Source of the DNA: Paracoccus aerius
GTDB taxonomy: Bacteria; Pseudomonadota; Alphaproteobacteria; Rhodobacterales; Rhodobacteraceae
Reading direction: 5' to 3'
Assembly (NCBI RefSeq): GCF_014656455.1
Contig: NZ_BNCL01000001.1
Coordinates: forward strand, 1-64,000
DNA: 64,000 nt
The position numbers were made by a program, and so were the translations under genes. Below are positions 58,186 through 64,000 of the stretch, one piece after another. The notes under the pieces are model-generated. The model was not told the origin of the DNA. It saw nothing but the letters and a program-made list of their open reading frames with translations, and ran no database searches. Positions within the stretch are counted from its first letter, which is position 1. The number at the start of each line of letters is the position of its first letter.

Positions 58186-58605
58186 TCAGCGGTCCGCCTC
58201 GTCCTCGTCCTCGCCCTCATCCCAGCCGTCGTCGTCCCAGCCGAAATCGGGCGGGCTGTCGGTGGCGAAAAGCTCGGGGAACGAGGCTTCTGCCGCGGCC
58301 ATGTCGACCTGCAGCAACTGTTCGTAATCGGCGGGATTGAAGGCGCCGACGGGCTTGACCTCGCGCCCGATCAGCCAGCCCAGTCGGCCTGCGTCCAGGT
58401 TGCCGCGGACAAAGGGCTCGTCCCCGAAATGCTGGATCAGCGCGGCCAGGAAGCCCGCGTCGGCGCGGCGGTCGGCTGGCTTGCGGTCGCGGAAGCGTTC
58501 GCGCCGCGTGATGGGCGTCGCGCCCTTCTTGCGATTCTCGCGCCGGATGACGAACTGGAAGTCGGTGCCCGGAAGGCGACCCGGAAAGCCTCGGTGCTTC
58601 AGCAT
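58186..58605 (-). CDS. Conserved hypothetical protein with acidic C-terminus
   Basis: 139 aa. A basic N-terminal half (FVIRRENRKKGATPITRRERFRD) is followed by a helical middle and an Asp/Glu/Trp-rich tail (DFGWDDDGWDEGEDEDE). No signal peptide or known domain. Position between pcc genes suggests co-expression only. Confidence 0.7.
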   Translation of the reverse strand: MLKHRGFPGRLPGTDFQFVIRRENRKKGATPITRRERFRDRKPADRRADAGFLAALIQHFGDEPFVRGNLDAGRLGWLIGREVKPVGAFNPADYEQLLQVDMAAAEASFPELFATDSPPDFGWDDDGWDEGEDEDEADR

Positions 58606-58704
58606 GATATGCCCCGTGATGCGTCAGGTTGACGGGGGCGTGGCTGGACCTGGCCGGGAAGGCGCGGGCAGCCGAACCGCCCACGCAAAGTCAGTCGGTT
58701 CGGC

Positions 58705-58851
58705 TTAGTTGGCGCCGTATTTGCCCTGGTAGACCGGCTCGGTCGTGACCGGGTTCGGGGCGGGCACAAAGACTTCGGGTTCGGCTGCCTGACGCTGGCA
58801 CGCAGCGAAGGCCGAGACCAGCACGAGGCTGAGGATGATTTTCTTCGACAT
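58705..58851 (-). CDS. 48-aa lipoprotein
   Basis: Starts MSKKIILSLVLVSAFAAC, a short signal peptide with a lipobox-like FAAC, then about 30 residues rich in Pro/Val/Gln (VFVPAPNPVTTEPVYQ) ending GKYGAN. The size and lipobox support a real small lipoprotein. Function unknown. It follows pccB by 205 bp. Confidence 0.65.
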   Translation of the reverse strand: MSKKIILSLVLVSAFAACQRQAAEPEVFVPAPNPVTTEPVYQGKYGAN

Positions 58852-59056
58852 GTAGTCACGCTCCTGTAACGCGGGCGCGGCTGCGCCCGTCTGCTCGGGT
58901 TCAGGGGGATGTCTTGCTGCACCGCCCCGGCGGGCATGATAGCCGCGCCATCGCCGCGCAGACAGGCGGGCCGCGCCGGGCGGGGCAAATGTCCCGCGCC
59001 CTGTGGCTGGCCTGCATCATTCACGCGTTTGTGCAACAGCATGGAAATCCCGCGCC
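58852..59056. other. Intergenic region between pccB and the 48-aa lipoprotein
   Basis: 205 bp with no plausible ORF. A GGGCGC/GCGCCC hairpin near 58872-58887 lacks a T-run. Transcription probably continues from pccB or starts again here. Confidence 0.3.
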
Positions 59057-60589
59057 TTACAAGGGAATGTTGTCGTGCTTCTTCCAGGGGTTCGACAGCT
59101 GCTTGCCGCGCAGGCTGGCAAAGGCCCGGGCAACGCGCTTGCGGGTCGAATGGGGCTGGATCACCTCGTCGATGAAGCCCTTCTGCGCCGCGACGAAGGG
59201 ATTGGCGAAGCGGTCCTCGTAATCCTTGGTGCGGGCCGCGATCTTGTCGGCATCGCCCAGTTCGCTGCGATACAGGATCTCGACCGCGCCCTTGGCGCCC
59301 ATCACCGCGATTTCCGCCGTGGGCCAGGCATAGTTAAAATCGCCGCGAAGGTGTTTCGACGCCATCACGTCATAAGCCCCGCCATAGGCCTTGCGGGTGA
59401 TGACCGTGACCTTCGGCACCGTCGCCTCGCCATAGGCGAACAGCAGCTTTGCCCCGTGCTTGATGACGCCGCCATATTCCTGTCCCGTGCCTGGCAGGAA
59501 GCCAGGCACGTCCACGAAGGTCAGGATCGGGATCTCGAAGGCGTCGCAGAAGCGGACGAAGCGCGCGGCCTTGCGGGAACTGTCGATGTCGAGGCACCCT
59601 GCCAGCACCATCGGCTGGTTGGCGACCACGCCAGCCGTGCGGCCCTCGATGCGGATGAAGCCGGTGATGATGTTGCCCGCGAAGTCCTTCTGGATCTCGT
59701 AGAAGTCGCCTTCGTCCGCGACCTTCACGATCAGCTCCTTCATGTCATAGGGCTGGTTCGGGTTGTCGGGGATCAGCGTGTCCAGGCTTTCCTCGATCCG
59801 GGCGGGATCGTCGAAGAAGGGGCGCACCGGCGCCTTGTCGCGGTTGTTCAGCGGCAGGAAGTCGAACAGGCGGCGGATCTCCGACAGCGCCTCGACGTCG
59901 TCCTCGAATGCGCCATCCGCGACCGAGGATTTCTTCGTGTGGGTGGATGCGCCGCCAAGCTGCTCGGCCGTCACCACCTCGTTTGTCACCGTCTTGACCA
60001 CATCAGGGCCGGTCACGAACATGTAGGACGTGTCCTTCACCATGAAGATGAAGTCGGTCATCGCGGGCGAATAGACCGCGCCGCCCGCGCAGGGGCCCAT
60101 GATGACGCTGATCTGGGGCACCACGCCGGACGCCATGATGTTGCGCTGGAACACGTCTGCATAGCCCGCAAGGCTGGCCACGCCTTCCTGGATCCGCGCG
60201 CCGCCCGAATCGTTCAGCCCGATCACCGGGGCGCCGTTCTGCATCGCCATGTCCATGATCTTGCAGATCTTCTGGGCATGGGTCTCCGACAGCGATCCGC
60301 CAAAGACGGTGAAGTCCTGCGAAAAGACATAGACCATGCGGCCGTTGATCGTGCCCCAGCCGGTCACGACGCCGTCGCCATAGGGGCGGTCCGCCTCGAT
60401 CCCGAAATCGGTCGAGCGGTGGGTGACGAACATGTCGAATTCCTCGAAGCTGCCCTCGTCCAGCAGCAGCTCGATCCGTTCGCGAGCCGTCAGCTTGCCC
60501 CGCGCGTGTTGCGCATCGATCCGGCGCTGACCACCACCTAGCCGAGCCTGCGTCCGGCGGTCTTCCAGTTCCTGAAGAATGTCCTTCAT
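59057..60589 (-). CDS. pccB: Propionyl-CoA carboxylase beta (carboxyltransferase) subunit
   Basis: 510 aa. Transfers the carboxyl group from biotin to propionyl-CoA. Two crotonase-like halves: [37 protein letters not shown] and [14 protein letters not shown] in the N-half; [16 protein letters not shown] [31 protein letters not shown] and [14 protein letters not shown] in the C-half. Its start lies about 70 bp from TTTGCAAA-type sites that suggest ScfR/PccR control. Confidence 0.96.
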   Translation of the reverse strand: MKDILQELEDRRTQARLGGGQRRIDAQHARGKLTARERIELLLDEGSFEEFDMFVTHRSTDFGIEADRPYGDGVVTGWGTINGRMVYVFSQDFTVFGGSLSETHAQKICKIMDMAMQNGAPVIGLNDSGGARIQEGVASLAGYADVFQRNIMASGVVPQISVIMGPCAGGAVYSPAMTDFIFMVKDTSYMFVTGPDVVKTVTNEVVTAEQLGGASTHTKKSSVADGAFEDDVEALSEIRRLFDFLPLNNRDKAPVRPFFDDPARIEESLDTLIPDNPNQPYDMKELIVKVADEGDFYEIQKDFAGNIITGFIRIEGRTAGVVANQPMVLAGCLDIDSSRKAARFVRFCDAFEIPILTFVDVPGFLPGTGQEYGGVIKHGAKLLFAYGEATVPKVTVITRKAYGGAYDVMASKHLRGDFNYAWPTAEIAVMGAKGAVEILYRSELGDADKIAARTKDYEDRFANPFVAAQKGFIDEVIQPHSTRKRVARAFASLRGKQLSNPWKKHDNIPL

Positions 60590-60659
60590 CGCAGCCTTCC
60601 CCGATCATTTACCGCAGCCTAGCCACGCGCTGCCAGCCGGGGAAGCAGAAACGAGAAAA

Positions 60660-60708
60660 TTTGCAAACGGGGCGCGATGAGGCGGCAGAAAATTGAAAAA
60701 CTGCAAAT
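60660..60708 (-). promoter_or_regulatory. TTTGCAAA-type operator region upstream of pccB
   Basis: A perfect palindrome TTTGCAAA (60660-60667) and a partial copy CTGCAAAT (60701-60708), 41 bp apart, in the only non-coding region before pccB. ScfR-family regulators (RamB, PccR) recognise TTTGCAAA-containing sites and control propionyl-CoA or acetate genes. No pccR gene is adjacent in the window. Confidence 0.5.
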
Positions 60709-60775
60709 TTCAGCGAGGGCGTGCTGCCGCCCGCGGGTTAGTTGGCAGGGGCTAGGTCGGCCACGACGCCTCTGG

Positions 60776-61645
60776 CTAGAACCACTGCCCCGGCTCCATC
60801 AATCCCAGGTCCATCAGTTGCTGCGCGCGCCACTGGAAGGGCTCCGAGTTCCTCCACCGGAAGCTGCCGATTGCTTCCCGGGAACCGGGATTGGTGGCCA
60901 AGGCCTTCGCCGCCCGGAACGAGGTGATCGTGGCGGTCAGGTTGTGGTGCCACGGGCAGGCATAGGTGTTGTATTCCGGCACGTTCAACTGGTGGTCCGG
61001 TTCCAGGCGAAGGCCGGGGGCGGTGCGGAACAGGCCGATCCGGTCGATGCGGCGGCGGGCAGGGGCGACATGTTCCTCGAACCGCCAGCGAAGGCCTCCG
61101 TGGAAATCAAGCTGGCGCTCCAGCGGCTGGCCGTCCGTGCCGCGCCTGCCAAGGGCGTAATACCCGGCCCGGTCGAACATCGCGTCGGAAAGGCTAACGG
61201 CATTCGGATCCCGCGTCAGATCCGGCGAATAGAGATCGATGACATAGGTCAGCATCGCCTCGCGCCGTTCCTCGGCGTGGAAGGCCAGAAGCTCTCCGAC
61301 GCTGCGGGTTTCCGAAAAGGGGAAGAACAGGAATTCGGCGTTGTAGCAGTAATAGAGCCAGGTCCCGGCAGGCACCGCCGTCATGACCGCGTTCACGGCG
61401 CCCTGATGGGCCAGCGGGTCGCGCGTCTGCCAGTGCAGGTTCGTGACGCGCGGCGCGTCCTCGGGCGCAACGGGGATCGGGTCGGGCGACAGGGCTAGGA
61501 TGTGCCTGAAACCGATGTCCAGGTGATGGCGCAGGGTCTCAAGGACCGCCGCGTCGTCTTCCACCAGGATGATCGCCAGCGGCCCGCGGGCCAGCACTGC
61601 TGGGCGGGATGCCAGGAAGTCGGTCAGCGACGGATGCGAGGTCAA
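60776..61645 (-). CDS. Glycosyltransferase family 2-like protein
   Basis: 289 aa. Opens with LAIILVEDDAAVLETLRHHLDIGFRHILAL, then TWLYYCYNAEFLFFPF and conserved aromatic, His-rich segments (ACPWHHNLTATI). It resembles the PF13704-type glycosyltransferase-like proteins found in Rhodobacteraceae, although no strict DxD motif is obvious. Its start overlaps the stop of the upstream Ala-rich gene by 4 bp. Confidence 0.6.
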   Translation of the reverse strand: MTSHPSLTDFLASRPAVLARGPLAIILVEDDAAVLETLRHHLDIGFRHILALSPDPIPVAPEDAPRVTNLHWQTRDPLAHQGAVNAVMTAVPAGTWLYYCYNAEFLFFPFSETRSVGELLAFHAEERREAMLTYVIDLYSPDLTRDPNAVSLSDAMFDRAGYYALGRRGTDGQPLERQLDFHGGLRWRFEEHVAPARRRIDRIGLFRTAPGLRLEPDHQLNVPEYNTYACPWHHNLTATITSFRAAKALATNPGSREAIGSFRWRNSEPFQWRAQQLMDLGLMEPGQWF

Positions 61646-62328
61646 GGCATCACGGCCTTCACCTGGTCAAGGGCCTGGCGCAGCAGGTCGGGATTCGTCC
61701 CTGCCGTCTCGACAAGGCGCTTGAGGGTGGCCTTTTGCGTATCACCAATGGCCGCGCCGTCGATGATCCGGTTCACTTCGGCCGCGTCGAAGCCCTCGGG
61801 CGTCAGCAGCGTCTGGATGCGGGTCGCGGCGACGGCGGCGGATGCGGCCTGGTCGGTGGCGGCGGCAGCCTCGTTTGCGGCTTCTGCGGCATTGGCGGCG
61901 GCTTCCGCCACGGGGGCGGTGGCGCCGCTGGTGGCAAGGGCCGCGGCATCCGCTGCGCGGTCGGCGGCGTCAAGCGCGGCCTCGGCGGCAGCCTCGGCCT
62001 CGGCCGCGGCATCGCTGACGGGGGCAAGGTCCGTCTGCTCGGACGCCTCGACGGCTTCGGCGGCGACGTCGGCTGCAATGGCCGCCGCATCCGCTGCCGC
62101 GTCGGCGGCGGCTTCCGTGGCCTGGGTCGCGGCACCCGCATCCTCGGCAGGCTCGGTGGCGGCCGGCGCGGGCGAGGGTTGTTCTTGCGGGGCAGGGGCT
62201 TCGTCCGGGGCAAGTTCGGCGGAGGGCGCCGGGGGCAGGCTGTCCTGCGCGGCCTGGCCGTCATGCCAGACCCACCACCCCCCAAGGCCGAGGGCAAGGA
62301 CGACAACCAGGGCCAGAACAACGCGCAT
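61642..62328 (-). CDS. Ala/Glu-rich membrane-anchored protein
   Basis: 228 aa from the ATG at 62328. N-terminal membrane helix (VVLALVVVLALGLGGWWVW), a long Ala/Glu/Asp coiled or unstructured middle (DAAADAAAIAADVAAEAVEA), and a compact C-terminal part (RIQTLLTPEGFDAAEVNRIIDGA) that may be a small conserved domain. The Ala-rich region is low complexity and should be treated cautiously. Overlaps the next gene by ATGA. Confidence 0.7.
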   Translation of the reverse strand: MRVVLALVVVLALGLGGWWVWHDGQAAQDSLPPAPSAELAPDEAPAPQEQPSPAPAATEPAEDAGAATQATEAAADAAADAAAIAADVAAEAVEASEQTDLAPVSDAAAEAEAAAEAALDAADRAADAAALATSGATAPVAEAAANAAEAANEAAAATDQAASAAVAATRIQTLLTPEGFDAAEVNRIIDGAAIGDTQKATLKRLVETAGTNPDLLRQALDQVKAVMP

Positions 62329-62451
62329 GACGACTTTCCTTGAAGATGTTTCCGCAAAGCTATGGCACAGGGGCCGGGCGCGGAAAAGGCATGGGCGCAG
62401 GATCGGGCGGACGGATTGCCGGAACAAGGCGGTTGCGGATATCAAATCCGG

Positions 62452-62480
62452 TTGAATTCCCCGGCCTTCACGCTTATTTT
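62452..62480 (+). promoter_or_regulatory. Promoter of infC
   Basis: TTGAAT (62452-62457), 17 bp, TATTTT (62475-62480). Transcription would begin near 62487, about 30 nt before the AUA start. Confidence 0.55.
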
Positions 62481-62517
62481 CCGTCTATTCCGATTTGGCT
62501 ATCAAAGGAGCACAGCC

Positions 62518-63057
62518 ATAGCCCGCCGACCGCATAACGCACCGCCCACCCGTGATACCGGCCCCCGCGTCAACGAACGCATCCGCGTATCCGAAATCCG
62601 CCTGATCGGCGCCGACGGAGAGAATGTGGGCGTGGTCCCGCCCTCGGTCGGGTTGCAGATGGCGCAGGAAGCCGGGCTTGATCTGGTCGAAATCTCGCCC
62701 AACGCCGTCCCGCCTGTCTGCAAGGTCATGGACCTGGGCAAGTTCAAGTACGAACAGCAAAAGCGCGAGGCCGAGGCGCGCAAGAAGCAGAAGATCATCG
62801 AGATCAAGGAGATCAAGTTCCGTCCGGGAACCGATACCCATGACTATGATGTGAAGATGCGCTCGGTCATGAAGTTCCTGGGCGAGGGGGACAAGGTCAA
62901 GGTCACCCTGCGCTTCCGCGGCCGCGAGATGGCGCACCAGGATCTGGGGCTGGAACTGCTGAACCGCGTCCGCGACGACGTGGGCGAGGCCGGCAAGGTC
63001 GAATCGATGCCCAAGCTGGAAGGCCGGCAGATGGTCATGATGATCGCCCCGAAATAG
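62518..63057 (+). CDS. infC: Translation initiation factor IF-3
   Basis: 179 aa. Begins at an ATA codon (ATA-GCC-CGC-CGA; protein (M)ARRPHNAPP...) 7 nt after AAAGGAG. No ATG, GTG or TTG in frame fits the Shine-Dalgarno; upstream in-frame ATGs would add an implausible N-terminus. Non-AUG starts are a known autoregulation device for IF-3. Conserved N- and C-domains ([52 protein letters not shown] segments) are present. A terminator follows. Confidence 0.92.
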   Translation: MARRPHNAPPTRDTGPRVNERIRVSEIRLIGADGENVGVVPPSVGLQMAQEAGLDLVEISPNAVPPVCKVMDLGKFKYEQQKREAEARKKQKIIEIKEIKFRPGTDTHDYDVKMRSVMKFLGEGDKVKVTLRFRGREMAHQDLGLELLNRVRDDVGEAGKVESMPKLEGRQMVMMIAPK

Positions 63058-63078
63058 TTTTTTGTCCTTCCGACATTG

Positions 63079-63117
63079 AAAGGGCTGCGCAGGATCGCCT
63101 GCGCAGCCCTTTTTTGG
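63079..63117 (+). terminator. Terminator after infC
   Basis: Perfect 15-bp stem AAAGGGCTGCGCAGG (63079-63093) / CCTGCGCAGCCCTTT (63098-63112), loop ATCG, followed by TTT. Confidence 0.92.
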
Positions 63118-63133
63118 TTGTCGTGCAGCCAGT

Positions 63134-63451
63134 TTACCAGCGGCCGGCCATCAGCCTCTGCCGGATGACCGCCTGGTCGTTGCGGATCATGCCGGGGATC
63201 AGGAACAGGTCGATGAAGGCCCAGGCACAAACCAGGGCGATGGGAACCCAGCCGATCAGGATCGGCGCGGTCAGCCACCCCAAGGTCCACATCAGCAGCA
63301 TGATGATGCCGCTGGCCCAGCGTCCCAGATACATGCGATGCACGCCGAAGCCCCACAACAGGATCGCCAGCAGATAGGCGACCAACTGGGATTTCGATTC
63401 ATTTGCAACGCGTTGCTCGATCAGCAGCTGTTGCTGGACGTTGTCGGACAC
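63134..63451 (-). CDS. TM2-domain membrane protein
   Basis: 105 aa from a GTG at 63451, behind GGAGAGG; an ATG four codons upstream has no Shine-Dalgarno. TM2 pattern: VAYLLAILLWGFGVHRMYLGR, then a Gly-rich second helix (GIIMLLMWTLGWLTAP) and PIALVCAWAFIDLFLIPGMIR. A small two-to-three-helix membrane protein of unknown function, convergent with infC. Confidence 0.8.
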   Translation of the reverse strand: MSDNVQQQLLIEQRVANESKSQLVAYLLAILLWGFGVHRMYLGRWASGIIMLLMWTLGWLTAPILIGWVPIALVCAWAFIDLFLIPGMIRNDQAVIRQRLMAGRW

Positions 63452-63536
63452 TGGCCTCTCCATCTGGGGGGCGGCGGGGCCGCCCGTTCGGATGATAGAT
63501 AGGAAGGCCTGGACGCGGTGCAAGGATCTGACGTTT

Positions 63537-64000
63537 TCACTCGGCCCGCAGGAAGCGCTCGAAGATCAGGCCGATGGGACGGATCGGGCCGGTGCTGCCG
63601 TCGTTCCGGTTCACGTCGATCACGCCCAACTGGTGGCGGCCCGGCTGCAGCAGGATCGGACCTAGGCGAGCATCTGTTCCGCCATCGCTGTCGTCATTCT
63701 CGCCCGCAAGGGCTCCGTTCGGGGCAAACAGCACCAGCTTCGGATCGGCGCCCACCAGCCCGCCATAGGCGCTGATGATGACCACGGTCGGCTGGTCAAG
63801 GTCAAAGCCCACCCATTGCGCGGCGCCGTCATGCAGGACAACCGTCTGCTTCTGCGTCGCCAGGTCCAGATCCTGGACCGGATAGCTGCCGTCGGACGGT
63901 GGGTTCAACTCTCCCTTCCGATAGGCGTTGCGCAGGAAGGTCTGCGGATCCAGTCTTTCGGCCGAAATGGTCAGTTCGCCCGGCTGCGGTGCAAGCGCCC
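63537..64000 (-). CDS. C-terminal part of an unknown protein (5' end beyond the window)
   Basis: At least 150 residues remain open to the right edge; the start lies outside. Visible sequence includes PQTFLRNAYRKGEL, a beta-rich domain with VVLHDGAAQWVGFDLDQP, LVLFAPNGALAGENDDSDGG and LQPGRHQLGVIDVNRND, resembling a pre-peptidase C-terminal-like or other beta-sandwich extracytoplasmic domain. The parent protein cannot be identified from this part. Confidence 0.6.
   Translation of the reverse strand, partial: ALAPQPGELTISAERLDPQTFLRNAYRKGELNPPSDGSYPVQDLDLATQKQTVVLHDGAAQWVGFDLDQPTVVIISAYGGLVGADPKLVLFAPNGALAGENDDSDGGTDARLGPILLQPGRHQLGVIDVNRNDGSTGPIRPIGLIFERFLRAE

Overview
The window looks like chromosomal sequence from a high-GC alphaproteobacterium of the Rhodobacteraceae, most likely Paracoccus or a close relative. 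The evidence is the uniform high GC, an atpHAGDC operon carrying only the F1 part of ATP synthase, a Mg-type HemB, a SitABCD-like metal transporter next to a Fur-family gene, a propionyl-CoA pathway cluster, an FYDLN-acid zinc-ribbon protein, and a dispersed AAATATCC plus G/C-hairpin repeat of the kind often seen between genes in this family. No phage, CRISPR array, rRNA or complete mobile element is visible. Genus is inferred from protein style, not from a search.

Layout. 1-157: right end of a probable IS5-family insertion sequence. 141-1181: orphan spermidine/putrescine-type binding protein. 1276-4681 (minus): compact operon of P-loop ATPase, metA, ppk2 and a short-chain dehydrogenase. 4782-5960: FadL-type outer-membrane protein. 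6209-9501: guaB, FYDLN-acid protein, YgjP-like metallopeptidase, and a GntR regulator with a palindromic operator. 9511-11940: SYLF lipoprotein, hemB, small membrane protein. 11977-17155 (plus): mfd-pabB-pabC. 17278-20555 (minus): clpA and gloB. 20614-21438: methyltransferase, then about 490 bp of hairpin-rich non-coding DNA before atpHAGDC (21933-26826). 26880-29395: GlxA/AraC regulator and class II DAHP synthase; tRNA-Ala(CGC) at 29554-29629. 29664-34327 (minus): cytochrome P450 overlapping an alpha/beta-hydrolase, an M48 protease, a VWA protein and a 54-aa membrane protein. 34662-38140 (minus): sitABCD-like Mn/Fe transporter, divergent from a Fur/Mur-type regulator (38252-38671). 38678-42926: IMPACT protein, luciferase-like oxidoreductase, LpxL-like acyltransferase, EamA exporter, XerD. 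42923-46353: two exported or membrane proteins, then aroK-aroB. 46370-48948: ssb, lytic transglycosylase, isolated glycosyltransferase. 48958-51747: hom and a glycosyltransferase pair. 51942-62328: propionyl-CoA to succinyl-CoA region (mcm, pccA, pccB) interleaved with small lipoproteins and unknowns. 62518-64000: infC with a non-canonical AUA start, TM2 protein, and a truncated gene.

How it fits together. Aromatic and folate precursors are supplied by the class II DAHP synthase, AroK, AroB, PabB and PabC. The aspartate-family route is represented by Hom and MetA; MetA carries Glu where E. coli has Gly, which predicts acetyl-CoA use. PccA, PccB and Mcm convert propionyl-CoA to succinyl-CoA (the epimerase is not in this window), and TTTGCAAA-type sites upstream of pccB suggest control by an ScfR/PccR-type regulator. 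SitA has the His-His-Glu-Asp ligand set typical of Mn/Fe rather than Zn uptake.

The least explained parts are: a 24-codon ORF with a consensus promoter and near-perfect Shine-Dalgarno at 54669-54798; the structured non-coding region upstream of the atp operon; the chain of small lipoprotein genes between pccB and pccA ending in a strong terminator about 20 bp before pccA; the P450/hydrolase pair; and unusual translation starts (infC AUA, possibly leaderless mfd). I did not find an obvious new multi-gene defence or mobile system; most of the window is core genome.
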